NCBI GenBank assembly: GCA_965153355.1
Contig: OZ231126.1
Coordinates: 1,426,001-1,490,000, forward strand
Reading direction: 5' to 3'
Source: Flaccisagitta enflata
Lineage: Eukaryota; Chaetognatha; Sagittoidea; Aphragmophora
Length of the DNA: 64,000 bases
Part shown: piece by piece, positions 52,076-64,000 of the stretch
Layout of the letters: every line of letters begins with the position of its first letter
Numbering within the stretch: the first letter of the stretch is position 1
Translations under genes and position numbers: made by a program
The notes under the pieces: model-generated
Told to the model about the DNA's origin: nothing
The model's input: only the letters and a program-made list of their open reading frames with translations
Databases searched by the model: none

Positions 52076-52320
52076 AAAAAGGCCACATTTGCTCAATCAA
52101 AGCGTCAACTTTCTAATAAGAAGACCATGTTTCTCACAATTACATTAAAAATTCAAAGATTGACTTTGACTTTTTTTCCCCGATAATATGCATGATACAA
52201 GTAAACGAAGGGGTGGACATAAAAAAACTCTGAACTGCTTCATTTCAGCTAAAATCTCTGAGCTGCTTCCTTACACCCACGAGCCACTGGTCTGTTATCA
52301 ACCTATATATTGCTGATTCA

Positions 52321-53041
52321 CAGGCCTTTTTTTAGAGCGTGCCCGGGAGCCCGATGCTCTCTATTTTGCTCCCGGGCACACAAAATTTGCTGGCAGAGAG
52401 CCCGGTTTGCTCGCTCAATTTTTGCTGCATATTTTCTACTTCAGCTCAACTCGTTTAAATAACCTTATATTGGTGTTCAACTTTCCAAAAATTGTGGATT
52501 TAAAAATAGCAGATATTTTTTGTAGTCGTATGCATTTTGCTAGCCCTGAGTAAGTCCATGAAAAATGGATTTGGCATTATATGATTGACGCTAAAAACTA
52601 TATACTATGCTTAAAATCACCCTTTCTTTATGACATTGTTGATACTGAAAGAAACTTTCTTTTATTATGTAGTCGCATTCCTGCTAAAGAGATAAAAAGA
52701 TTATGGTGACCTAAAATTAGGTATACAGGCTCATTTTCAAATCAGCATTTTTAGTCGCGGACACAAGACCCTGCTATGTTGGTCGGTCTGTCTGTCTGTA
52801 AAAGATATTTTGAAATAGTCTTTTTTTTTCGATGTTTTAGGTCATTGTAAGGTATGTAGGTGTAAAACATTATCGTAGTTTAGTTTTTTGCACTGTAGTA
52901 TTGCCCCTGCCCAACCTTCCGCGACTTTTGCCCTGTTTTGGGCTTGTTTTACCGGGCTCTCTGTTTTTCTGCTGGGCTCTCTGAAAATATGAGGAGAGAG
53001 CCCGGAATGCTCTGCCAAAAAATTTACTAAAAAAAGGCCTG
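52321..53041. mobile_element. hAT-like non-autonomous element, 8-bp duplication
   Basis: Ends CAGGCCTTTTTTTAG and CTAAAAAAAGGCCTG. CTGATTCA stands on both sides (52313-52320 and 53042-53049), while copy 1 has it once. Subterminal GAGAGCCCGG / CCGGGCTCTC words repeat near both ends. No transposase; a hairpin-family element sits inside. Confidence 0.92.
52753..52946 (-). mobile_element. Hairpin-family element nested in the hAT-like element
   Basis: AGTCGCGGACACAAGACC (right stem arm decayed), GGTCGGTCTGTCTGTC, GCCCCTGCCCAACCTTCCGC, GGGCTTG; T runs flank it. Confidence 0.7.
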
Positions 53042-53161
53042 CTGATTCATGAGGATACTATTAGGACGGTTCATGATCTGAGGAGGGTCTTGGGCATACG
53101 GCTTAATAGATGTAATGGTTTACATCATTTCTCATTCACGATATTCATATTTGTCATTCAG

Positions 53162-53211
53162 TTGTGTCGTATGGAAGAACGGGAAGTGGAGTCTTCTCTA
53201 AGCTCAATGAG
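53162..53211 (+). CDS. Candidate exon A (copy 2)
   Basis: Identical frame and splice sites to 5636-5685. Ends in phase 0, matching exon B's phase 0 entry here. Confidence 0.45.
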
Positions 53212-53359
53212 GTAAGTCATGGTCATGGCATATCATGCCAAACTATGTCACACCAAACCATGTCATATCATGTCATGTCATGTCACAACATATCATTTCA
53301 TGTGATGTCATATCATATCATGACAACTTTCAATGTTGGTTCTATCTACTTTGCCGCAG

Positions 53360-53471
53360 AGGAATGAGCTGATGACCAATAGACCAATTGTAGCATCTCT
53401 GATTGACAATCAGCAGCAGCGCGGCGACGGCTGCTCAACAGCTTTTTATGTCTTCATTCTGCACTGTTTGC
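53360..53471 (+). CDS. Candidate exon B (copy 2), donor damaged
   Basis: Acceptor CTACTTTGCCGCAG is present here. Reads RNELMTNRPIVASLIDNQQQ, RGDGCSTAFYVFILHCL. The donor position is TTTGC|TTGAGA instead of TTTGC|GTGAGA in copy 1, so normal splicing should fail; reading on reaches a stop after DFVMTTA. Function unknown. Confidence 0.42.
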
Positions 53472-53592
53472 TTGAGAGTGATTTCGTCATGACAACTGCA
53501 TAGATATTTGTACTTTACAGTTTGCTGCAGATGGATGTCTTCAATGAAGACTCTTCATGACAACTTGTAATACTTTCTTTCCTCGTCAATAG

Positions 53593-53675
53593 TTCGCCGC
53601 AAAGTGATGTCCTCACAACTTGCAACTATGGCGCGACATTCAACGGCAAACAGTGCTACAGATTCGACTCAAGAG
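53593..53675 (+). CDS. Candidate exon C (copy 2)
   Basis: Same 83-nt length, phases and splice sites as 6059-6141, with one Arg to Gln change near the start. Followed by the same 60-bp repeats (to 53880). Confidence 0.38.
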
Positions 53676-53992
53676 GTATGTTCATTTGTAGCGCTACATT
53701 TAACGCCAAACAGTGCTGCAGATTCGACTCAAGAGGTATGTTCATTCGTAGCGCTACATTTAACGCCAAACAGTGCTACAGATTCAACTCAAGAGGTATG
53801 TTTATTAATAGCGCTACATTTTATGCTAAACTGTGCTACAGATTCAACTAGAAAGGTATGTTAATCAATGCAAGTAATTGCAGGTAGTGCTGTTAGTGTA
53901 AAGTGCAACAAACATCTGCTAAGGATGTAGGTATTTTTAAAATGACATATTTTTTCCATTTTCTTCCTTTTCCTCCTCTATAACCTGCTATG

Positions 53993-54823
53993 GAGCTAGT
54001 CACTGAATCACGAACTTTGAGCTGGAAATGAGGCCAGTAAAGCCCCATTCCACTGAAGCACGACTTCGTGCTTCAGTGGAATTGACTCATATTGCAATGA
54101 AACATAAAACCAATCCAGTTTTTCTTTGATTGGTCACAACAATTCATTTCAGTGCAATTAAAAACTTTTTTATTTCTCTTATTCAAATAAAAATAGGTTT
54201 TTCTTTTTGTCATCTTTGGAAAATTTCTCTCAATTTTTTCTTTAAAGTTTTTTTTTCATGACAAAAACGTTTTTCTATCACATGAATATGTTTTTATGAA
54301 AAAAAGAGTTTTACCACTTTAAGTTTTGATTCTGATAAAAACTTGATAGATGTGAAAACACATTTCACTTTTGTTTTCAACATTCTTTTTAGTCGCGTGC
54401 ACGCGACTCTACAACCCGCTTTGTCGGTCGGTTGGTTGGTCGGTTGGTCACACTTTACTTTTTTTTATGATTTTATTATTTTGACCTCCCAGCTCCTGCC
54501 CAAATGGTCTGGTGACCTCAAATATGGCCCCTGCCCACCCGCACGCGACTTCGGTAGCCGTGTATCCGGCCTTGTTATTTAGTAAGTCAACTTAAATGAA
54601 GAGAAAAGGTAAGAGGTAAGTAGAAAGGAGATGATTTCTTCAGATAAAAGTAAATGAAGAATACTTTGACTAGCTTTGCTTCAATGAAAAAAATCATTTA
54701 TTACTAATTCCATTGAAGCTCAAATTGCAGAGCACTAGTTAGTCTCCATTCCACTGAAGCACGACGTCGTGCTTCAGTGGAAAAGATCTTAACTTAAGCA
54801 CAGTTTTCGTGATTGAATGGTTG
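53993..54823. mobile_element. Insertion with about 9-bp duplication and two perfect hairpins
   Basis: Present only in copy 2; CCTGCTATG precedes it (53984-53992) and CCTGCTGCTATG follows. Outer ends are weakly inverted (CACTGAATCACGAA / TTCGTGATTGAATGG). Two nearly identical 34-base palindromes lie at 54048-54081 and 54749-54782. A hairpin-family element (54391-54574) sits in the middle. A 9-bp duplication would fit Mutator-like elements; tentative. Confidence 0.6.
54391..54574 (-). mobile_element. Hairpin-ended short element, perfect hairpin
   Basis: AGTCGCGTGCACGCGACT is a perfect palindrome; then CTCTACAACCCGCTTTG, GGTC/GGTT, CCTGCCCACCCGCACGCGAC, GTGTATCCGGCCTTG. TTTTT on the left flank. 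Confidence 0.9.
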
Positions 54824-54829
54824 CCTGCT

Positions 54830-54988
54830 GCTATGTCGGTTGGTTGGTTGGTCTGTCCTGTAGTCACAAGTTGCTTTTGTGGTGTTTATGGTTGAATTCA
54901 AACAATTGCCCCTGCTCTAATGATCGGTTAGCCATATCCCTCACTGCCCCTGCCCACTTGCATGCGGCTAGGGCAACCCTAGATCCGA
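54830..54988 (-). mobile_element. Hairpin-family element, partial
   Basis: Counterpart of 6451-6613. Confidence 0.7.
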
Positions 54989-55130
54989 CCCTGTTTAACC
55001 TACTCCACCGCTACTTTTGAATTTTAACCTGCCCTATTCCCTACTTTCTCTGACATTCCTACATGACCAAACTCCTTCACTTGCACCATGACTGTTTCTT
55101 TCCTCTTTTCTTATATATGATCTTACACAG

Positions 55131-55324
55131 AAGAGAATGATCAAAGTATGACTCCTCCTCCCCCTCTCCCTCCCTCTGGTCGTGGAGTGGTCCACGGTCT
55201 CTACGGCATCACCGACATCGGCAGAAGCATCGCCCACAACAGAAAGGAAAACACTTTTGAACTTACCTCCGGAAGAAAACCCGTCTTCTCACATCTTTTC
55301 AAAAGCCTAACTGTTTCAGAGGAG
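55131..55324 (+). CDS. Candidate exon D (copy 2)
   Basis: 194 nt, same splice sites and phases as 6751-6944; proline run altered to PPPPLPPSGRG, remainder nearly identical. Followed by about two 84-bp units. Confidence 0.45.
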
Positions 55325-55750
55325 GTTAGTAAAACAATCTTGAATTTACCTCCAGAAGAAAACTCGTCTTTTCACATCTCTTCAAAAGCCTGACTGTTTC
55401 AGAGGAGGTTAGTAAAACAATTTTGAACTTACCATCTTGGCCATAAAGATCGAGATAGTAGGTGTATAAGTAAATTTGTTGACCAGAGGTGTGCAGCAGG
55501 TGATATCATCAACTGTTTTCTAATCTCCCAATCTATACTCACCTACATTCACAACTCCCGTGTATGCTCGCACCGCTCGCTTACTCCGTTCACGGGCTTG
55601 CACTCACTTCGCTCACTTCCTCGTGGATTGGTTGAAATTAATGAACATGTGATTACGCTTTAAACTCATTTAATTGGAATGATGGCAAGCCTATTGTTGT
55701 CTTCACTGTAAACACATCCTCTGTTTCCCCCCCCCCAATTTCTTCGGCAG

Positions 55751-56054
55751 TCATCCAGTTGTGGATTCAATCGGCGCTTCAACGCGATGACAATCATGGC
55801 AGAAAATGCCAATTACAGCTGCAGCAGTCCAGGCGGAAGCACCGGCGAGGCTGCTGCTGCTGCTGCTGCTACGGGTGCTGCAACAGGAGGAGGAGCAGCA
55901 GCATCTTCAGAAAAGGGGCCGGAAGGGCGCAGAGATGGGGGCGATTATGTGACCCTGGCCAGGGAGGAGGAAGTGACTTTATATGAAAGAAGAATAGAAA
56001 AAATGATGAGAAGATTCATACTCATGAATGGAGCCTCGGAAGACAAGGACAGAG
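55751..56054 (+). CDS. Candidate exon E (copy 2)
   Basis: 304 nt, one codon longer than 7452-7752. Acceptor TTTCTTCGGCAG, donor GACAGAG|GTGAGG. Ala to Thr, Glu to Asp and Gly to Glu changes keep the frame. Confidence 0.5.
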
Positions 56055-56066
56055 GTGAGGGAAAGA

Positions 56067-57370
<1,304 letters not shown>

Positions 57371-57826
57371 AAAAGACAAGACTGAAAAGGGACCACTTAA
57401 AGCAGTCTGGTAAATAGGGAGCGCAATCATGAATGGGACACCCCGCTAGGCACTGTGAGCCTGAGATAAATGAAATGTTAGACCACTTGTTTTTCCTGTT
57501 ATATTAAGAAATATCATAAATGCACCTAATTTACTTGTTCATCTCCGTTTGAAAGAGGAACACCTACATTCGTACCATCTAGATCAAGAGAATGAGAAGT
57601 TAATGATATTTCAATGCATGAAAAGCATGGTTTTTTTTGCTTAGCGAAATGAAATCCTGACAAAAATGCAACTACATTCAAGATTTAAAATTGGATCTCA
57701 AAGAGAAAATAATAGGTATCTATGCTTTTTGAAGATGATTATGATTATGATTCCATAATTTCAACTAAATCTCATTTTGTAGATATACTTTTAATTTTGT
57801 TATTTGATTGATATTGGTATAAAACT
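57371..57826. other. AT-rich spacer shared with copy 1
   Basis: Collinear with 9456-9890; no gene seen. Confidence 0.5.
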
Positions 57827-57830
57827 TTTT

Positions 57831-58039
57831 AGTCGCGTGCTACGCGACTCTACACCCCGCTTTGTCGGTCCGTCGGTCCATCCGTCGGTCCGTCCGTCAG
57901 TCCGTCGGTACGTCACACTTTACTTTTTTTGGGTTTTTGGCATTTTTGGCTTCACTGCTCCTGCCCAAATAATCTGGGGACCTCAATTACGGCCCCTGCC
58001 CACCCGCACGCGACTGGGGTAGCCGTGTATCCGGCCTTG
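57831..58039 (-). mobile_element. Hairpin-ended short element with verified empty site
   Basis: AGTCGCGTGCTACGCGACT, CTCTACACCCCGCTTTG, GTCGGTCC repeats, CCTGCCCACCCGCACGCGAC, GTGTATCCGGCCTTG. Flanks AAAACTTTTT and TTTATCGTAA; copy 1 (about 12268-12286) reads AAAACTTTTTTTATCGTAA without it. No target duplication longer than a T or so. Confidence 0.93.
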
Positions 58040-58109
58040 TTTATCGTAACACTAAAATCTGCACGCACTCAGCCGCATACCGGAAGAGGAGAGGTTGCAA
58101 TGTTCAAAA

Positions 58110-58805
58110 AAGGCCAAGAGATGTCCAATAGAGGCGTCCTCCTTAGATGTAAGCTATTAACATTCAAATTACTAAGATATGAAGATATTGAAATATAATG
58201 ATATGAAGAGAAAATGATATTGAGATAAAGAAAAAAATATAAACTGATTACACCCTCACCGCCCCCCCCCGCCTCCCCACCCTCCCCCGCCTCCCCCACC
58301 AACGCCTCCCCACGCCTCCCGACCCCCCCACACCCCCCATAAAGAGACATAAAGGGACAAAGAGAGACCTTAAGAGACATGAAGAGACAAGATAAAACAA
58401 GGGGAGACATGAGAAACATAGGAGACATGGAGAGACATGAAGAGACATATGAGACAAAATGGACATAAGAGATAAGAGACATGAGAGAAATAAGAGATAA
58501 AGACACAGATGAGACATAGGAGACATTTAGGAGCAATGAGAGACAAAAGAGACAAAAGAGACAAAAAAGTCAAAAGAGACAATAGAGAAAAAAGAGACAA
58601 AAGAGACAAAAGAGACAAAAGGGACAAAAGAGACAAAAGAGAAATAGGAGACAAAAGAGACATGAAATATAGGAGACATGAAGAGACATGAAGAGAAAAT
58701 TGCGTATAGAAATTTCCGCGTTACCTTCCTACCTACCTACCTACCTACCTACCTACCTACCTTCGGACAGAGCCTCTTATAGAGATGCGAGGACGCATCT
58801 AAAAC
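58110..58805. repeat. Rearranged block: C-rich tract, AGAGACAAA repeat, (CTAC)n, AGATGCG hairpin
   Basis: C-rich 58250-58345, AGAGACATG/AGAGACAAA 9-bp units 58345-58690, CTAC run 58730-58770, then CCTCTTATAGAGATGCGAGG and ACGCATCTAAAA. The last is a hairpin end AGATGCGAGGACGCATCT of a further subfamily (about 58784-58801). Confidence 0.75.
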
Positions 58806-58959
58806 GGCTTCATCACACAAAACTAAATACTAAAGTGAGCAGAGGGAGGTTTGTGGACGTAGTATATCACTGAGCAGTAAGAATCCCAGATTGAATGAAA
58901 GCAAAGGGAGATAAGTGAGAGAGTTTTTTTATGGCTGAGTTTTTGGTAGTTACCGGGGC

Positions 58960-59345
58960 CGTCGGTTTTTATTGGGTGACGCCCATTGCATGGAAGTGGC
59001 TCAGTGCTCTTATCCAGAAGACATTGACGCTGTTGAGTGGGTTGGGTGGTATGTGGCTAACGCAGTGGTGTATCTGACAGGGCCGTGGGTTTTTGGGCAG
59101 CGGCCCCAAAGGGGATGAAGTCCTGTAGAACACAGGGGGAGTTTTGTTCATTCGTCCGTTTATTCGTTTGTTCGTTAATTCTTCCAGGCCCTCTCAGGCC
59201 TGAAATCTGCCTTCTCAGGCTTAAAATCTGTCCTTTTAGGCCTTAAATCTGTCCTCTCAGGCCTGAAATCTGCCCTCTCAGGCCTAAAACCTGTCCTCTC
59301 AGGCCTTTAATCTGCCCTCGCTGACAATGTAACGCTTCTGCGACT
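58960..59345 (+). mobile_element. 90-bp block and GGCCCC cassette, right TIR missing
   Basis: Block 58970-59060; cassette start GGGCAGCGGCCCCAAAGGGG (59094), GTAGAACACAGGGGGAG, then CTCTCAGGCCTGAAATCTGC units, ending ACGCTTCTGCGACTA, the complement of the TAGTCGC(A/G)AAGCGT start seen at 13570 and 48757. Confidence 0.7.
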
Positions 59346-59990
59346 ACTTTTGGGTGAAGCCTATTGCATGGAAGTGGCTGAGTGCTCATATCCTGAAGAC
59401 ATTGACGCTGTTGAGTGGGTTGAGTGGTTTGTGTCTCATGCAGCGGCCTATCTGACGGGGCTGTCGGTTTATGGGCAGCGGCCCCAAGGGGACACAGGGG
59501 GAATTTCTCAACGTCCGTCCTTCCGTCCATCTGTCCTTCCATCCATCTGTCCTTCCGTTCATCCTTCCGTCCATCCATCCATCCATCCCCCCTTGGTCAT
59601 TGGGGCCTCAGGTTTGCACTCTCAGGCCTGATTTTGGCCCTCTGAGCCCTCAAATTACCCTTAAGGAGCTCAATTTAGCTCTAAGGAGCTAAAATCAGCT
59701 CTCCAGACCTCTTATCTGCCCTCAACACCTCAAATCAGCCCTCCAGACCCATGATCAACCCTCCAGGCATCAAATCAGCTCTTCAGGTCTCAAATTTGTC
59801 GTCTAGGCCTCAAGCCTGCCCCCCCCCCACCTCAAATCTGCTCTTTTGGACTAAATTCTGCCCTCTGAACTTCAAATCCGCCTTCAATGACCTGTTTCCA
59901 TCTTCTCAGACCTGAAATACCTCAGGACGTCTTGAAATTCACCCCTGTCTCCTACAGGACATTGGCCCTTTGGGGTTGCTGCCCTGCTCT
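59345..59990 (+). mobile_element. 90-bp block and GGCCCC cassette (59473-59984)
   Basis: GGGCAGCGGCCCCAAGGGG to CCCTTTGGGGTTGCTGCCC, with GTCC/ATCC microsatellite and CTCAAATCAGCCCTCCAG units. Counterpart of 12694-13172. Confidence 0.82.
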
Positions 59991-60554
59991 CACTCCGAAC
60001 AGGGCATCGGGTACCGCTGACCATGTGCGATCCTTGGATGACTAGTTATTGGGTGACGCCTATTGGCTCTTGCATGGTAGTGGCTGAGTGCTCATAACCA
60101 GAAGACATTGACGCTGCTGAGTGGGTTGGGTGGTGTTTGACTCAGCCATAGTACTTGCTGGCAGGTGTAAGATGATGGGATGATCTAAAAGTAGGGGGTG
60201 GTCATCAGAAGACAAAAGTAGCGTCTGGAAGATGTAACGTGACATTAATTAAAAGATTGGGAGAGATTGAAGAGGAGCAATTAGAATAGAAAAAGAAAGA
60301 AAAGTTTGGAAAGAAAAGGAAAAGAATATGGAAGAGAGGAAAGGAAGGTTTGAAAAAGGGAGGAGAAGGAGAGAAAGTAAAAGAACAGACGAAGAAGAAA
60401 GTGGAGGCAAAGAGAGAGTAAAGTGCCATCTATATTCTGATGTTTGAACAAAAGCGAAAGTGAGGCTGGATAAAGTTGGCGCCAAAAGACCAATGGAGGC
60501 ACAACCATTCAACCAAAAATAGCCTCGCTTTCTCTTTTTTTTTCTGTCTTGCTT
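59991..60554 (+). other. Spacer shared with copy 1
   Basis: Includes a third 90-bp block (60050-60135) and the empty site of the 13570-14750 insertion near 60355. No gene seen. Confidence 0.5.
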
Positions 60555-61267
<713 letters not shown>

Positions 61268-61515
61268 CAATCATTATTTCTCTTTTAGCTATCTCCCCCG
61301 CCCTTTATCAGTTTCATCCTCCTGTTTTATCATTAATATTCCTTTTTTCTTAAACTTTTCTAGCAACAATTGTTTTGCATCTTTCTCCAATTAAGGCAAT
61401 CTTAAAAGTAAGTCTGAAAAATAATTAGGAGATTTTCCAACATTCCATTCTGCTTCACTAATTAATTTTTTCCAACCTGAAATTCATTCTGTACTTGTTG
61501 CTCTGTTGAATTTCT

Positions 61516-61990
61516 AGTTGCATGTAGACTGTAGAGGTTAGTCGGTTGGTTGGTCGGTTGGTTGGTTGGTTGGTTGGTTGGTTGGTCAGTTGGTCGGACG
61601 GTCGGTTGGTTGGTTGGTCAGTCGGTCGGTCGGTCGAAATTTGGACTTATGGTAATTTAGGGTACTTTATGGAACTTCAGGGTAATTTAGGGTACTTTAG
61701 GGTATTTCCAGGTACTTACGGTACTTATGAGTTTTTTTGGTACTTAGGCTACTTTCAGTTGTTGTAAGGAAGGGAGGAGGAAAGGAAGGAAGGAAGGAAG
61801 GAAGGAAGGAAGGAAGGAAGGAAGGAAGGAAGGAAGGAAGGAAGAAAGGAAGGAAGGAGAGAGGGAGGGAAGAAGGGAGGAAAGATAGAAAGGAATGGAA
61901 AGAAGGAAAGAAAAGAAGAAAGTAAAGAACATAGGAAGTAATGGAAGGAAGGAAGGGGTGGAAGGGTGGAAGGAAAGCATTAAAGGACCG
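61516..61990 (-). repeat. Diverged hairpin-family end, GGTT run, GGGTACTTTA repeat, (GGAA)n
   Basis: Counterpart of 15236-15720; stem decayed to AGTTGCATGTAGACTG. Confidence 0.7.
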
Positions 61991-62272
61991 TAGGAAGGAA
62001 GGAAAGAAGGAGTATGTAGCCTGTTGGGCTTGTTTCTTCTTAAAAATTCTGAAAGAGACTGTGGAAACAAGTTGAAATCCATGTACATTGTACTTAGGAC
62101 CCCATTAATACTGGAGTATGTCAATCTCGTAAAGTGTTGAAAACAATTAACATGCTCAGCCCCTGAGGTGACGGTATACGGTAAGGTCATACAACGAGAA
62201 TGTGACACGGTTAGGACATGCTACAAGGTGCAACACGGTAAGGACATACTACGAGAATGTGAAATGGTTTGG

Positions 62273-62887
62273 CACCATCCGTCCAAACTACCGCCAGGTG
62301 GTTTTTAGTATTACTCTGAATTTTCCGCTTTTATTTACTCAGGATGGACTTCCTGAACTAGGATCCAGCTTCAAAGAAATCTTTCTTGTGGCGCTTTTTG
62401 AAAAAAATACAAAATTGATAATTTTTCATCTTATAATGCACCCAGGTCTTAGAGGGTTGTTAGAAAACCTTTTTAGATAGCATAATTGAATTCCGGATGA
62501 AATTTCGTTTCATTTGATAGGTCGCACTATATATTTTTCAAAAGAGATCAAATTTTCAATTTTTTAGCCACCGTTACTTTTTGTAACGGTGGCTTAAAAA
62601 TTAAAAATTTTATTTCTTCTCAAAAATATATAGTGCGACCTATCAAATGAAAGGAAATTTTATCAGGAATTCAGATATGCTATCTAAAAAGATCTTCCAA
62701 CAACCTTAAAAATTCTGACTTCAAAATAAGAGAAAAAACAATCAATTTTGGATTTTTTTCAAAAGGCGCCAAAAGAAAGATTTTTTTGAAGCTGGATTCA
62801 TGTTCAGGAGGTCCATATTGAGTGAAAACAAGCGGAAAATCCAGAGTAATACTGAAAACCACCTGGCGGTAGTTTGAACGGATGGTG
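62273..62887. mobile_element. Foldback element with TTGG duplication
   Basis: CACCATCCGTCCAAACTACC at the left; its near-complement ends at 62887. TTGG at 62269-62272 and 62888-62891; copy 1 has AGTTTGGACACAC with one TTGG. Arms about 300 bases each meet at a perfect GCCACCGTTAC/GTAACGGTGGC centre (about 62567-62593). Confidence 0.92.
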
Positions 62888-63144
62888 TTGGACATACTAC
62901 GAGGTGCAACGCGGTTAGGACATATTACGGGAATGTGACATGGTTAGGACATAGTACAAAGTGCGACACGGTTAGGGCATAGTACCAGAATGTGACACGG
63001 TTTGGACATACTACGAGGTGCAACGCGGTTAGGACAAAGTAGGAGGTGCGACACGTTAGACACGTCTCACTCCTTTCCAAAATTGCCTCACAAATTGTGG
63101 CTCCACTTTGGAAGAAGGAGTGATTACAGCCTGTAAACACTCGT

Positions 63145-64000
63145 CTTTTTCTTTTTCTTTTCCTTTTTCTTTTTCTTTTTCTTTTTCTTTTTCTATTTTT
63201 TTTTCTTTTTCTTTTTCTTTTTCTTTTTCATTTTCTTTTTCTTTTTCTTTTTCGATTTCTTTTCTCTCCTTTTTCTTTTAACTTAATCTTTATCTTCATC
63301 ATCATCTTCATCTTCATCATCATCATCATCATCATCTTCTTCTTCTTCTTCTTCTTCTTCTTCTTCTTCTTCTTCTTCTTCTTCTTTATCTTCATCTTTT
63401 TCTTCTTCTTCTTCATCTTCATCTTCATCTTCATCTTCATCTTCATCTTTTTCTTCTTCTTCTTCTTCTTCTTCTTCTTCTTCTTCTTCTTCTTCTTCTT
63501 CTTCTTCTTCTTCTTTTTCTTCTTCTTCTCCTTCTCCTTCTTCTTCTTCTTCTTCATCTTCTCCTGCTCTTCAATCTACCTCAGGTTTTTTTTCTTCTTC
63601 TTCTACTTCTTCTTCTTTTTCTTTTTCTTTTTCTTTTTCTTTTTCTTTTTCTTTTTCTTTTTCTTTTTCTTCTTCTTCTTCTTCTTCTGCTTCTCCTTCT
63701 CCTTCATCTTCTCTTTTTCTTCTTTTTCTTTTTCTTTTTCTTTTTTTTTTTCTTTTTCTTTTTCTTTTCCTTCTTCTTCTTCTCCTTCTTCTTCTTCTTC
63801 TTCTTCTTCTCCTCCTACTTCTTCTCCTCCTTCATGTTCTTCTTCTCCTTCTTCTTCTTCTTCTTCTTTTTCTTCTTCTTCTTCTTCTTCTTCTTCTTCT
63901 TCTTCTTCTTCTTCTTCTTCTTCTTCTTCTTCTTCTTCTTCTTCTTCTTGATATCCTCCCTCTCCTCCTGCTCTTCAATCTACCTCAGGTTTTTCTTCAC
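63145..64000. repeat. Polypyrimidine (TTTTTC/TTC) microsatellite
   Basis: Runs to the window end with CTCTTCAATCTACCTCAGG islands; counterpart of 16744-17515. Confidence 0.93.

Noticed and set aside
54048-54081. Rho-independent terminator or attachment site
   Set aside because: Eukaryotic context, no adjoining U tract, and it recurs as a pair within an insertion.
59350-59631. Gene starting MEVAECSYPEDIDAVEWVEW
   Set aside because: It is the 90-bp block repeated five times next to cassettes; other copies carry stops in this frame.

Overview
This is repeat-dominated eukaryotic DNA, most likely from an invertebrate animal. The clues are spliced genes with GT-AG introns, a non-LTR retrotransposon, many short DNA transposons, very long microsatellites and several minisatellites. 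One gene resembles the animal secreted protein C16orf89 (DUF4735). I see no operons, CRISPR arrays or confident RNA genes, and I cannot name the species.

Layout. 1-3157: a non-LTR retrotransposon cut by the left window edge, with endonuclease and reverse transcriptase in one open frame. 3158-4360: a tandem array of an 80-bp unit. 4361-17515: copy 1 of a large direct duplication. 17516-26250: AT-rich spacer, minisatellites, foldback elements and one isolated likely exon (22833-22995). 26253-32850: a much larger array of the same 80-bp unit on the opposite strand, with a strongly degenerate interior. 33000-36480: hairpin-ended elements and simple repeats. 36498-39860: four exons of the C16orf89-like gene on the minus strand; its 3' exons were not found. 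39900-51880: mosaic of transposable elements, microsatellites, a telomere-like minisatellite inside an inverted-repeat element, and small TIR elements. 51887-64000: copy 2 of the duplication, running off the right edge.

The two duplication copies each hold five candidate exons (A-E) of an unrecognised plus-strand gene. The copies differ by at least seven insertions, each present in only one. Comparing them gives empty sites that define several element families. They are either an old segmental duplication or two haplotypes wrongly placed in one scaffold.

The most interesting system is a short non-autonomous element present in about 20 copies. One end reads CAAGGCC; the other is a hairpin (typically AGTCGCG/CGCGACT) followed by A. 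The stem changes sequence between subfamilies while still pairing (AGTTGCG/CGCAACT, AGGTGCG/CGCACCT, AGATGCG/CGCATCT). An empty site shows clean insertion into a T run with no visible target duplication. The middle carries a GTCG/GTTG microsatellite and sometimes a cassette with its own inverted repeats and minisatellite. This resembles Helitron/Helentron-derived elements, but that assignment is inference.
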